This document shows positions 52,059 through 60,821 of a stretch of DNA of 64,000 bases, in pieces (the stretch's first letter is position 1; each line of letters begins with the position of its first letter). The notes below the pieces were generated by a model. That model was not told where the DNA came from and ran no database searches. It worked only from the letters and a program-made list of their open reading frames with translations. Source of the DNA: Mycolicibacterium neoaurum ATCC 25795 (GTDB taxonomy: Bacteria; Actinomycetota; Actinomycetes; Mycobacteriales; Mycobacteriaceae); NCBI RefSeq assembly GCF_000691525.1, contig NZ_JMDW01000007.1, forward strand, positions 62,001 through 126,000, in the 5' to 3' direction. The position numbers were made by a program, and so were the translations under genes.

Positions 52059-52535
52059 TCAGTGCGCGACGGGTGTTCTCGGCGTCGTGTGCGCGGTCTT
52101 GGTCGAGCGCGCCGCGCTACGTGCGGCGAGCACACGACGCCGCTGGCGCTCATCGCGGTTCATGCGCCGGCAGAGCGCGCGCAGCTTGCCCGCGGACAGC
52201 CCCCGGTGGCGGTCCACCAATTGGTCGAGCTGCTCCCAACTCAGGCCGTCCAGATCGCCGTCGGCATCATGGCTGGCGATCACCACGGCGCCACGGAGCA
52301 GGGGCACGTTGCCGGCGCCCAGTGCGGTGGTGGCCATCAAAAGCTCGGTGGCGGTGCGGTTGACGCGCCGTTGGCAGCCGCCGGCCGAGGGGCTGAACCA
52401 GAAGTCGAACTGATGATCGGCGCTGGTCAGCGCCTGAAGTCCCTGGGCGTTGACGAGTTCGGTGATATCGGCGGTGGTGTAGGCGCGGGTCTCATAAATG
52501 GCGCCACTGGCGCTGAGGAAGAGGACTGTGTTCAT
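52059..52535 (-). CDS. Hypothetical protein, possibly DUF3846-like
   Basis: 158 residues, soluble. The N-terminal half is alpha/beta (TVLFLSASGAIYETRAYTTADITELVN), a middle segment reads AVVIASHDADGDLDGLSWEQLDQLVDRH, faintly like DUF3846 proteins of phages, and the tail from about 125 is very basic (MNRDERQRRRVLAARSAARS), fit for nucleic-acid binding. The codon bias supports a real gene. Direct repeats lie in its upstream region (52564-52613). Function is unknown. Confidence 0.68.
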   Translation of the reverse strand: MNTVLFLSASGAIYETRAYTTADITELVNAQGLQALTSADHQFDFWFSPSAGGCQRRVNRTATELLMATTALGAGNVPLLRGAVVIASHDADGDLDGLSWEQLDQLVDRHRGLSAGKLRALCRRMNRDERQRRRVLAARSAARSTKTAHTTPRTPVAH

Positions 52536-52563
52536 GGTGGTGATCCATTCGGCTCTTTCGTAG

Positions 52564-52613
52564 TTACCGGTGTGACGCTTTGCTGCGCCTGTTACCAAAG
52601 TTACCCGTGTGAC
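52564..52613. promoter_or_regulatory. Direct repeats upstream of the hypothetical gene
   Basis: TTACCGGTGTGAC (52564-52576) and TTACCCGTGTGAC (52601-52613) differ by one base and are 37 bases apart. An extra TTACC sits at 52592. Their distance from the start at 52535 suits an activator or repressor site; the TGTGA half resembles a CRP half-site. Confidence 0.4.
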
Positions 52614-52672
52614 AAACGGGCCAAACCTTGATAACAATCCGGTTGCCGAGAAATTCCGCTGCCGGGCGGCGG

Positions 52673-53920
52673 TCAGGGCACGGGGCCGGTGAGCGTCGCG
52701 GGTCGGCACAACACCGCCACCGTCAGGGTGAGCGCGGCCGCGACCGCAAAGGCCGCCTGCACATTGACCGCATCTGCCGTTCCGCCCAGTACCGCCGCCG
52801 CGATCGGACGTGACCCCAGGAAGCCGACCATCCAGAGCGCCATGATCCGGCCGCGCAGATCCTGTGGTGCGCGCTCCTGCACAACCGTGGTCAAACCGGT
52901 CAAGGCCCAGCCGAAGCCCAGCCCGGCGAGAGCGAAGCCGCCCATCGCGACGGCCGGTATCAGACTGCCGGCCAGTACGGCACACCCCAGTCCCAGCCCG
53001 GTCAAACCGAGGAATGACACCCGCGCGGACGGGAGCCGGCCGCCGATGATGGCGAGTGCGCCCATACCCACCGCTGCACCGACTCCGAAGATGGCCGAGA
53101 GCATTCCGACGAGCTGGGTGCCTCCGCCGAGCGCATCGGCCAGCGCGGGTGCCAGCGTGATCGACGGATCGGCAGCGACGCCGACGGTTGTGACCGCCAG
53201 CAGGGCCATCAGCAGCGGGCGATCACGCCAGACGTGCCGCACCGCGGCCCGCACCCGGCGGTCGGCGTCGGCGGCCCGTGCCGGGGGTGCGGGCAAGCGC
53301 ACCGCGATGATGAACACCGCGAAGACCAGGTGCAGGCCGGCGCTCACCGCGAATCCGGTCGCTGCACCGAAATGGGCCGCCAGGTACGCCCCCGCGGCCG
53401 GCCCGGCGATGCGACCGATGGTCATCGGAATGCTGTTCAGCGCCATCGCCGTCGACAGCTCGCCCGGCCGGATGAGGTCCGGCACGATCGACTGCATCGC
53501 CGGCCCACCCACGACGAAACCGACGCCCACGATCAGCGACCCGAACAGGACCGCCACCGCCGCCGGCGTGCCCTGTTGCTCTGGTTCCAGGAACATCCAG
53601 CCCGCAATCGAACCCGATCCGGCCATGCACAGCACCCGGCCGAGCAGGATCTGCCTGCCGGGATTGCCGGAATCGGCCCAGCGGCCGCTGACCGGGCTGA
53701 GCAGCAGCTGCGGCCCGAATTGGAAAACCCCGACCAGACCCACCATCAGGGCCGATTCGGTGGCCTCGTACACCACGACGGCCGCGATGATGCTGTGCGT
53801 CCACACCGCGACGATGGAGAACATCCGGCCCCAGAACAACGTTCCGAAAACCGGGTCCAGCAGCAACCGGACCGGTCCGCGCGGGCGCGCTTGCGCAGCA
53901 GGGTCGGTGAGCTGTGGCAC
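52673..53920 (-). CDS. MFS exporter, EntS-like
   Basis: About 415 residues with 12 hydrophobic segments. Motif A-like SGRWADSGNPGR follows TM2, and TM4-5 carry NSIPMTIGRIAGPAAGAYLA. This is the MFS_3 (EntS/macrolide) subgroup: export of siderophores or drugs. GTG 53920 or TTG 53923 starts with no ribosome site. A -10-like TACGTT lies about 16 bases upstream, so the mRNA may have a very short leader. A perfect inverted repeat overlaps this promoter. Confidence 0.86.
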   Translation of the reverse strand: MPQLTDPAAQARPRGPVRLLLDPVFGTLFWGRMFSIVAVWTHSIIAAVVVYEATESALMVGLVGVFQFGPQLLLSPVSGRWADSGNPGRQILLGRVLCMAGSGSIAGWMFLEPEQQGTPAAVAVLFGSLIVGVGFVVGGPAMQSIVPDLIRPGELSTAMALNSIPMTIGRIAGPAAGAYLAAHFGAATGFAVSAGLHLVFAVFIIAVRLPAPPARAADADRRVRAAVRHVWRDRPLLMALLAVTTVGVAADPSITLAPALADALGGGTQLVGMLSAIFGVGAAVGMGALAIIGGRLPSARVSFLGLTGLGLGCAVLAGSLIPAVAMGGFALAGLGFGWALTGLTTVVQERAPQDLRGRIMALWMVGFLGSRPIAAAVLGGTADAVNVQAAFAVAAALTLTVAVLCRPATLTGPVP

Positions 53921-53928
53921 CAAACATG

Positions 53929-53947
53929 TTTAGCAAACGTAGCTAAA
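53929..53947. promoter_or_regulatory. Operator-like inverted repeat at the MFS promoter
   Basis: TTTAGC-AAACGTA-GCTAAA, 19 bases, with perfect 6-bp arms, 8 bases from the MFS start and covering its presumed -10 element. The shape recalls boxes of DtxR/MntR-type metalloregulators, but the sequence is not the canonical IdeR box. Confidence 0.5.
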
Positions 53948-54082
53948 TTCACACAGTCGGTGCGATGGCCCTGGTCGGCCCGGATACGCAGTGACCCCGC
54001 GCCGTGCGGGATTCGCCGGCATAGCTTGGCGATCGGCCAACATGGGTATTCGTGGCCGGCCATGCAATCCCCGGAAGGATCT

Positions 54083-55084
54083 ATGACCGCTTCGCATCTG
54101 CAGCCCTCCGACGGGGCGATCGGTGATGCCAGAGATGTCGCCGCTGCGGTGGCATCCGAATTCTCCACCAAGGTCGTCGGGCAACATCAGCTACGGGAAT
54201 CCCTGCTGCTCGCCCTACTTGCCGGCGGTCACCTGTTGGTCGAAAGCGTCCCCGGCTTGGCGAAGACCACCGCTGCCCGGGTGGTCGCGGAATCCATCGA
54301 CGGCAGCTTCCGGCGCATCCAGTGCACCCCCGACCTGCTGCCCAGCGATATCATCGGTACCCAGATCTACGAGGCCGCCAGCAACTCCTTCACCACCAGA
54401 CTCGGCCCGGTACACGCCAATATCGTGCTGCTCGACGAGATCAACCGGTCCAGCGCCAAGACCCAGAGCGCCATGTTGGAGGCCATGCAGGAACGCCAGA
54501 CCACCATTGCCGGCGTGGAGTATCCGATCCCGGCGCCGTTCGTGGTGATAGCGACCCAGAACCCGGTCGACCAGGAAGGCACCTATCCGTTGTCGGAGGC
54601 GCAGACAGACCGGTTCATGCTCAAGGAACTGGTGCAGTACCCCTCGGTCGCGGACGAGGTCGAGATCATCGAGCGGATGGATGCCGGACTCTACGACCGC
54701 GACCACCCCGCCCGTGCCGTGGTCACCGTCGATGACATCCGCCGCGCTCAGACCGCCGTGCGCGCCGTGCACATGGATCGGGTGCTCGTCGAATACGCGG
54801 GCCGGCTCGTCGGCGTGACCCGCGACCCGGACGGCCACCTCCCCGCGAGCGTGGCCCGGCTGATCGAATACGGTGCCAGTCCGCGTGCCACCATCGCATT
54901 CTGCCGCACCGCAAGAGCTTTGGCGGTCCTGCGCGGGCGCAATCACGTGCTTCCCGACGACATCGCCCGGCTGGCACACCGCGTTCTGCGACATCGGATG
55001 GTCCTCGGGTTCGAGGCGGCCAGCGCCAGGGTCACCCCCGATGCCGTGGTGGACGCGGTGTTGCGAGCCGTCCCGGTGCCCTGA
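54083..55084 (+). CDS. moxR: MoxR-family AAA+ ATPase
   Basis: 333 residues. Walker A is VPGLAKTT (Lys61), Walker B IVLLDEINR (Asp118, Glu119), sensor 1 VIATQNP, and the MoxR-specific LSEAQTDRF and sensor 2 region GASPRATIAF follow. MoxR ATPases work as chaperones that activate or insert metal into VWA-domain partners; two VWA-like genes lie downstream. ATG 54083 follows GGAAGGA; ATG 54062 is possible. It is the first gene of a six-gene run to 58812. Confidence 0.93.
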   Translation: MTASHLQPSDGAIGDARDVAAAVASEFSTKVVGQHQLRESLLLALLAGGHLLVESVPGLAKTTAARVVAESIDGSFRRIQCTPDLLPSDIIGTQIYEAASNSFTTRLGPVHANIVLLDEINRSSAKTQSAMLEAMQERQTTIAGVEYPIPAPFVVIATQNPVDQEGTYPLSEAQTDRFMLKELVQYPSVADEVEIIERMDAGLYDRDHPARAVVTVDDIRRAQTAVRAVHMDRVLVEYAGRLVGVTRDPDGHLPASVARLIEYGASPRATIAFCRTARALAVLRGRNHVLPDDIARLAHRVLRHRMVLGFEAASARVTPDAVVDAVLRAVPVP

Positions 55085-55091
55085 GACGGCA

Positions 55092-55961
55092 ATGGGTAAA
55101 CATCTCGATGCGGCCAAGGCGTTCATGGGTAGGGACGCGGCGGGCATGCTCGCCGGTGGCCGGTACGCCCTGGTGCACACCAGGAGCCTGGAATTCGACG
55201 AGCTGCGGCCCTATGTGCCCGGCGATGACGTCCGCGATATCGATTGGAAGGCCACCGCTCGTTCGGGGCAGCCGCTGGTCAAACAGTTCGTCACCGAGAA
55301 ACACCACAAGATCCTGGTCGTCGCCGACGCCGGCCGCAATGCCTGCGCCGACACGCCGACCGGCGAGCCGAAATCACAAGTGACGTCCCACATCATCGGT
55401 GCCATCGGATTGATCACCTTGCCGCGCTCGGACGAGATCGGGCTGGTCACCGGCGACCGCCGCGGTTGCGTCGACATCCGGCTGCGGCGCGGTGAAACCC
55501 ATATCGAACGCATGCTGCACCGCTATCACCAGCATGTCGGCGCCCAACCGGATGCCAGCGATATCGTGGTCCAATTGCGGTGGGTGGCCAGCCATCAGCG
55601 ACATCCGCTGCTGATCATCGTCGTTGCCGACGAGCCCGATATCAGCGACCGGTTACGGGACGTGCTGCAGTCACTCGGTGCGCGCCACGATGTGCTGTGG
55701 GCCATGGTCGGCGACCGGCCCGCGGTCGATCCCGGCTATCCGGGCACCGGGTACGACGTCGCCGACGGTCGCCGGGTGCTCGGCGCCGATGTCCTCGGTG
55801 ATCGCGTTGTGCGTGCCTACCAGCGGTCCGAAGAGCAACGCCGACAGGAGCTCTCGGAGTTCATGACAGAACTGCGGGTGCCGCATGCACGGATCGCATC
55901 GAGCGCGGGCATCGCTGCGGCGCTGGCGGCGATGACAGGGGTGTACGCCCGTGCCGGATGA
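55092..55961 (+). CDS. DUF58 protein (MoxR partner)
   Basis: 289 residues. The signature RSLEFDELRPYVPGDDVRDIDWKATARSGQPLVKQF is the DUF58 hallmark, followed by a VWA-like fold (ILVVADAGRNA). There is no N-terminal membrane pair, unlike many DUF58 proteins, so it is probably cytoplasmic. It starts 7 bases after moxR and overlaps the next gene by 11 bases. Confidence 0.9.
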   Translation: MGKHLDAAKAFMGRDAAGMLAGGRYALVHTRSLEFDELRPYVPGDDVRDIDWKATARSGQPLVKQFVTEKHHKILVVADAGRNACADTPTGEPKSQVTSHIIGAIGLITLPRSDEIGLVTGDRRGCVDIRLRRGETHIERMLHRYHQHVGAQPDASDIVVQLRWVASHQRHPLLIIVVADEPDISDRLRDVLQSLGARHDVLWAMVGDRPAVDPGYPGTGYDVADGRRVLGADVLGDRVVRAYQRSEEQRRQELSEFMTELRVPHARIASSAGIAAALAAMTGVYARAG

Positions 55962-56418
55962 CCTGTTGAGCTACCTGATGGATGCGCCGCCCGCGTCGGT
56001 GGGATGGCTGTGGGGTGTCGGGAGCATCGTCGCCGCGGTCGCCGCTTGGTACCTGGGCGTGCTGTGGTGGACCGCACCGGGGCGAAGCGAACCCGCCGTC
56101 GTGGGCGCGGCGCGGGCGGCGATCATCCGGCGCCGGGCGTTGCGAGCCATCGCTGATACCAAGATGCGTTACCGCGCAGCCGATATCAGCGCACCTGTCG
56201 CCGCATCGCACCTCAGCGGACACCTGCGCCGCTTTCTGCGGGAGACCACCGGGCAGCGAGCAGAGTATCTGCAGCTCCCCGAGATCGCCGAGGGCGCGCT
56301 GGCCCCCGCGGCGCCCGTCCTCACTTCCCTCGACGACATCCAGTTCAACCGGACCACGATCGCCGATGTCGAGGTCGCGGCCTCTGCCGCCGAACGGCTG
56401 GTGCGCGAATGGATCTGA
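55951..56418 (+). CDS. Small membrane protein of the MoxR operon (DUF4381-like)
   Basis: 155 residues. One TM at about 15-42 (WLWGVGSIVAAVAAWYLGVLWW) and a basic cytoplasmic helical part (IIRRRALRAIADTKMRYR). It holds the position and shape of the BatB/DUF4381 linker protein of aerotolerance-type operons, with only weak sequence support. The GTG start overlaps the DUF58 gene; its stop overlaps the next gene by 10 bases. Confidence 0.75.
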   Translation: MPDDLLSYLMDAPPASVGWLWGVGSIVAAVAAWYLGVLWWTAPGRSEPAVVGAARAAIIRRRALRAIADTKMRYRAADISAPVAASHLSGHLRRFLRETTGQRAEYLQLPEIAEGALAPAAPVLTSLDDIQFNRTTIADVEVAASAAERLVREWI

Positions 56419-57344
56419 CATGGTGGGCCGTCGTCGTCATCGCGTGCGTCGGACTGGCCGGATGCATCGGCGCCGCGCTGCTCCGGCCGTCCAAGACGCC
56501 CGAGCGTCCGCCGCGTGCGCTGGCCAACACCCGGCGGCTGACCGCCCTGCCCGAGTACGTGCGGGCCGCACGACTGCAGGCCATCTCGGCCGCGCTGAGC
56601 ATCCTGTTGCTGTTGGCGGCCTTCGCCGCAGCGGCGCTGGCCGCCGCGCGACCGAACGGGCTGCCCATACCGCAACGCCAGGTCGCGGCAGACCAGCCCG
56701 AGGACATCATGGTGTGCGTCGGTGACGCACGCGATGATGCCGCGGTGCAGGCGACCATGCGGTATTTCGCCGAGACGGTGCGCGGATTCGGTAGTGAGCG
56801 CATCGGTCTGACCTCGGCCAACCGACGGGTCATCCCGTTGACCCGCGACTATCAGTACGCCGCAGCACGGTTCGCCGATCAGGCAGCGCTGACCTCCAAT
56901 GTGTCCTATGTCGACTATGCCCCGACGGTATCGGACATCCTGGCACTCTGCCTGACCGGTTTCCCGGACTTCGGATCTGCCGCACCGCAACGCCGGTCGC
57001 TGATCTATGTCGGCCCCGCGGCGCTGCCGGACGATCCTGCACCGGCACTGTTCAGTGATACCGCCGTGCGCGCGCTGGCTCGCGATGGTGCCGTACAGGT
57101 CAACGCCATCAGCACGGGTGCGGGTCTGCCCGCCGAGCTGGCCGAGGCCACCGGGGGACGCGCGTATCCCGCAACGACCGATGTGGGAGCCCGGCTCGCC
57201 GAGATCCGCCGCAATCAGCCACCGCCGGTGCCCGCTGCCGACGGTGCGGCAGCGTACGCGTCCGAGACCCCGGACCCGGCGGTCCTTGCCGCGCTTGTCG
57301 CGATAGCCGCCGTGCTCCTGATGCCGGTGGTGATCCGGCGATGA
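56409..57344 (+). CDS. Membrane VWA-like protein with a lost metal site (BatA-like)
   Basis: 311 residues. TMs at about 5-25 and 57-80 flank a basic loop, a VWA-like domain spans about 95-275, and a last TM lies at about 292-309. Where VWA proteins have DxSxS, this reads MVCVGDARDDA, so the MIDAS is degenerate. It overlaps both neighbours. It resembles BatA/BatB proteins in layout. Confidence 0.8.
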   Translation: MDLTWWAVVVIACVGLAGCIGAALLRPSKTPERPPRALANTRRLTALPEYVRAARLQAISAALSILLLLAAFAAAALAAARPNGLPIPQRQVAADQPEDIMVCVGDARDDAAVQATMRYFAETVRGFGSERIGLTSANRRVIPLTRDYQYAAARFADQAALTSNVSYVDYAPTVSDILALCLTGFPDFGSAAPQRRSLIYVGPAALPDDPAPALFSDTAVRALARDGAVQVNAISTGAGLPAELAEATGGRAYPATTDVGARLAEIRRNQPPPVPAADGAAAYASETPDPAVLAALVAIAAVLLMPVVIRR

Positions 57345-58213
57345 CGTTGCAACCCGCGCTGCCGGTATGGCTTCTCATCACCGCAGCCGTGCTGGTGATC
57401 GCCGTGGGCGTGCTGGGCGTGCGGGGCAGGCGCCGGGCATTGGTCGCGGCGGCACTGCTGTTGTTGTGCGCACTGCTGCGACCGGTCATCGGTGGATCCG
57501 AGCAGGCGGTCACCAGCGTCGCCGGTGACCGTGACCCGAACATCTTCCTGGTCGTCGACCGGTCGCCCGATATGGCCGGACCATCGGTCATCCAGGCACG
57601 CAACGATATCGAGGCACTGATCGACCGCTATCCCGACGCCCGCTTCGCGGTCATCGGCTTCGCGGCCCGGCCATCCCTGGACTGGCCGCTGTCCGCGGAT
57701 ACGTGGAGCCTGCGCCCGGTTGTCGCCGATATCGGCGTCGATGACACCGCAACCGCCGACTCCGCCAATGCCGGCGCCGCGGCGACGGTGTTGCGTTACC
57801 AACTCATCGCAGCGACCCAACAGTTCCCCAGGGCTCGCAATCTGGTGTTCTATCTCGGTGCCGGGGCGCCCGGATCCGATTTTCCGGCACGGGAATTCGC
57901 GCTGCCCGAGAACTCCGTGGACGGTGGTGCCGTGCTGGCCTACGGGATCGCGGGCCGATCGACCCTGCAGACCGTCGCCGATCAGCTCGGGGTGCCCTAC
58001 CTGCCACGCGAACCCGGCAGTTCCGTCGCCGATCAGCTCGATGCCGACGATGTCACGGCGAGTGTGCCCGCGGCGACCAAGCAAACGGCATCGGGATTCG
58101 AACTGTACTGGGTGCTCAGTGGTGCCGCGGCGATCCTGCTGCTCGGTGCGCTTTACCACGTGCTGCTCGAGCTGCGCCGCACCAGGCTGGACCGGGTGGA
58201 GGTGGGTCGGTGA
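57341..58213 (+). CDS. Membrane VWA-like protein, partial MIDAS (BatB-like)
   Basis: 290 residues. TMs at about 9-27 and 33-50, a VWA domain of about 185 residues, and a C-terminal TM at about 255-277. The metal motif is FLVVDRSPDMAG: Asp and first Ser are kept, the second Ser is Asp. The distal Thr and Asp positions are not clear. ATGA overlaps with both flanking genes make translational coupling certain. Confidence 0.82.
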   Translation: MTLQPALPVWLLITAAVLVIAVGVLGVRGRRRALVAAALLLLCALLRPVIGGSEQAVTSVAGDRDPNIFLVVDRSPDMAGPSVIQARNDIEALIDRYPDARFAVIGFAARPSLDWPLSADTWSLRPVVADIGVDDTATADSANAGAAATVLRYQLIAATQQFPRARNLVFYLGAGAPGSDFPAREFALPENSVDGGAVLAYGIAGRSTLQTVADQLGVPYLPREPGSSVADQLDADDVTASVPAATKQTASGFELYWVLSGAAAILLLGALYHVLLELRRTRLDRVEVGR

Positions 58214-58812
58214 CCCCCCTACGCAGGCGAGCGTTGCTGTTCTCGGCCCCGGTGGTGCTGATCCTGCTGCTCATCGCCTGTCGACTGGCGTGGACCGGCC
58301 TGGCCGAAGACGCGGCGGCGCAGAGGTTCTCGGCGGGTGTCGCCGCGGCGCGTGATGACCGGCTCGTCGAGGCCGAGGAGGACTTCGTCTCCGTGCTGGA
58401 TCGCGTCGATGACGGTAGATCCTGTGCGCTGAGAGTCGATCTGGTCCTGGTGCGTGAGACCCTCGGCGACCGGGCGGTCGTGGATGCCGAGGCCGATGAC
58501 GCCCGCGAGCACTACCGCCGCGCCCGCGAGGTCGTCGTGCAGGCGCCGCGGGGATGCTTTGCCGAGAACACCGATGCCGATCCCGGTCGTCGGGAGGTTC
58601 GGGCGCAATCGGCGGCCCGGCTCGATGCCAAGATCGCTGCGCTGTCGCAACCGCTACCACCCGCTCCGCCGCCGCCTGCCGGTGCGCCGCCGCCGCTGAC
58701 GACAACCCCGGGCAGCGCATCGACCCCCGATGTCCAGGAGCGCCGACTGAATCCCGACGAGGGCGATCCGCTCGACCGTCTCGGTGACATCTTGCGCGAT
58801 GCCTGGTCCTGA
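58210..58812 (+). CDS. Last protein of the MoxR operon: TM anchor, helical repeat, Pro-rich tail
   Basis: 200 residues. An N-terminal TM is at about 9-30, and a helical TPR-like region at about 38-140 (SAGVAAARDDRLVEAEEDFVSVLDRVDD). The tail is Pro-rich and acidic, ending LDRLGDILRDAWS. Bat operons often end with a TPR protein (BatC/BatE), so the order MoxR-DUF58-TM-VWA-VWA-TPR is conserved in outline. Confidence 0.75.
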   Translation: MTPLRRRALLFSAPVVLILLLIACRLAWTGLAEDAAAQRFSAGVAAARDDRLVEAEEDFVSVLDRVDDGRSCALRVDLVLVRETLGDRAVVDAEADDAREHYRRAREVVVQAPRGCFAENTDADPGRREVRAQSAARLDAKIAALSQPLPPAPPPPAGAPPPLTTTPGSASTPDVQERRLNPDEGDPLDRLGDILRDAWS

Positions 58813-58885
58813 TGGGGTACGCACCCATCGGGCGGGCGTGACACCGAAGGCCATGTCTGTAATGTTCATGAGCTACCGTCGAGTG

Positions 58886-59725
58886 ATGGATACGGTAGCG
58901 GTGATCACCGGTGGGGCAGGCGGTATGGGCGTGGCGACGGCGAGGATCGTCGGACGCAACCAACACGTGGTGCTGGCTGACGTGAGGGCCGACCGACTCG
59001 ACGCTGCGACGGCAGCACTGGCGGAACTCGGTATCGCCGCGACCGGTGTCCATTGTGACGTGACGGACCGACAGGCCGTCGACGCGCTGTATGCCGCCGC
59101 GACCGCCCTGGGTCCGGTGACGGCCGTCGTGCACACCGCAGGGGTCAGTCCTGCGATGGGCGATGCCGAATACATCATGCGCACCAACGTGTTCGGCACC
59201 GTTCACGTCAACGAGAAGTTCTATGCTGTCGCCGGATCGGGAGGCGCGATAGTGAACGTCGCATCGATGGCCGCGCACATCCTGCCCGAGTCCCTCATCC
59301 CGGTGGACCGGTTCCCGCGTGCGCTGCAGGATGAGCAGACGTTCCTCGCCGATGTGCTGCCCTCCTGCGATGTTGCCGGTGACAGCAGGCGTTCCGGCAT
59401 CGCCTACGGCATCAGCAAGAACTTTGTGAAGTGGTACAGCAGTGCCAACGCCGAGCGCTTCAACGGCCGCGGTCTGCGCATCGTGTCGGTGTCTCCGGGA
59501 TCGGTCGACACCGAGATGGGCAGGCTGGAGGAGGCAGGCGGCGCCGGCGCTTTGGTCGCCGATGCCGCGGTGCCTCGGTGGGGCACGGCCGAGGAGATGG
59601 CGGAGCTGTTCGTGTTCTGCGTCAGTGACCGTGCGGGCTACCTCACCGGAACCGACATCCTCAACGACGGCGGTGTTGTTGCCTCGATCCGGGAGCGGGC
59701 TCGGGTCGGCGTACCCGGCACCTGA
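58886..59725 (+). CDS. Short-chain dehydrogenase/reductase
   Basis: 279 residues. The NAD(P) motif is VITGGAGGMGVATA, with Asp at the end of beta2 (VLADVRADRL, so NAD is likely) and NVASMAAHI for the catalytic Ser. YGISKNFV supplies YxxxK, and VSPGSVDTEMG and TGTDILNDGG close the fold. A long insert (about 130-165) precedes YxxxK. This is the type used for hydroxysteroids and related alcohols. ATG 58886. Confidence 0.9.
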   Translation: MDTVAVITGGAGGMGVATARIVGRNQHVVLADVRADRLDAATAALAELGIAATGVHCDVTDRQAVDALYAAATALGPVTAVVHTAGVSPAMGDAEYIMRTNVFGTVHVNEKFYAVAGSGGAIVNVASMAAHILPESLIPVDRFPRALQDEQTFLADVLPSCDVAGDSRRSGIAYGISKNFVKWYSSANAERFNGRGLRIVSVSPGSVDTEMGRLEEAGGAGALVADAAVPRWGTAEEMAELFVFCVSDRAGYLTGTDILNDGGVVASIRERARVGVPGT

Positions 59726-59763
59726 ACAGGTGTAAAGCGCTCACTGCCAGGGTAATAGGACGC

Positions 59764-60780
59764 ATGCGGTTGCGGCGGAGTGTTCTCGACGGTCCGGGTA
59801 TCACCCGGCTGCGCAAGGGCAAGGGCTTCACCTATCGGGGGCCCGACGGTGAACCGCTGGCGGACGCCGACCACTTGGCCCGCATCAAGGATCTGGTCAT
59901 CCCGCCGGCCTGGCGCAAGGTGTGGATCAGCCCGTACGACAACGGTCATATCCAGGCGGTGGGCACCGATGCCGCGGGCCGCAGGCAATACCTGTACCAC
60001 CAGGCATGGCAGGAAGAGCGTGCCGAGGAGAAATTCGACAGGGTGCTGGAGATGTCGACCGCGCTGCCCGCGTGGCGGGAGCGGATTGCCGCAGACCTCA
60101 CCGGGCGGGGACTGTCCCGCGATCGGGTGTTGGCCCTGGCGTTGCACCTTCTCGACCTCGGCTACTTCCGCGCCGGTGGCGAGCAATACGCCGAGGAGCA
60201 TGAATCCTACGGACTGGCGACCCTGCAGTGTGAGCACGTCACCCTGCGAAAGGGCGCTGTGGCCTTCGATTTCCCGGCCAAGAGCGGTGTACGCCGGATA
60301 TGGGAGATCGACGATCCGGAGGTACTGCGTGCCGTGCGCGCGCTGTTGCGTCGGGACGGCCGCGCCGATCGGTTGCTGGCGTGCCGCAACGGTTCGAACT
60401 GGGTCGATATTCACGCATCGGACCTCAACACGCGGTTCAAGGAGCTGGTCGGTGACGAGTACAGCGTGAAGGACCTGCGTACCTGGCACGGTACGGTCCT
60501 GGCGGCAGCCGCTTTCGCCGAGGCCGATCCGGGTGAGACCGAACGCAAACGCAAGCGCGCGGTGTCTGGGGTGATGAAACAGGTATCCGAGGAGTTGGGC
60601 AACACCCCGGCGGTGGCGCGTAGCTCATATGTCGACCCGCGCGTGGTCACCGGTTACGAGCACGGCGTCACGATCGCCGCCGCGGCCAGACGCGCAGCGC
60701 GAGAAAAGGACCGGGCTGCCGGTGTGGCCATCCTGGAGAAGGCGACCCGCAGCCTGGTCCGCAAGGTCGCCAAGGGCTGA
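59764..60780 (+). CDS. DNA topoisomerase IB (poxvirus-like)
   Basis: 338 residues. The N-terminal beta domain includes IPPAWRKVWISPYDNGHIQAVGTDAAGRRQYLYH; the catalytic domain follows. Tyr289 in ARSSYVDPRV is the nucleophile; Arg136 (GYFRAGGE), Lys173 and Arg239 (KDLRTWHG) fit the other catalytic positions. Where poxvirus and nuclear enzymes have His, Asn280 stands (LGNTPA). The enzyme relaxes supercoils through a 3'-phosphotyrosine intermediate and is not universal in bacteria. Confidence 0.92.
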   Translation: MRLRRSVLDGPGITRLRKGKGFTYRGPDGEPLADADHLARIKDLVIPPAWRKVWISPYDNGHIQAVGTDAAGRRQYLYHQAWQEERAEEKFDRVLEMSTALPAWRERIAADLTGRGLSRDRVLALALHLLDLGYFRAGGEQYAEEHESYGLATLQCEHVTLRKGAVAFDFPAKSGVRRIWEIDDPEVLRAVRALLRRDGRADRLLACRNGSNWVDIHASDLNTRFKELVGDEYSVKDLRTWHGTVLAAAAFAEADPGETERKRKRAVSGVMKQVSEELGNTPAVARSSYVDPRVVTGYEHGVTIAAAARRAAREKDRAAGVAILEKATRSLVRKVAKG

Positions 60781-60821
60781 CGGTCCCGTTTCACCCGGCT
60801 TGTCGCCGGGAATCCCACCGC

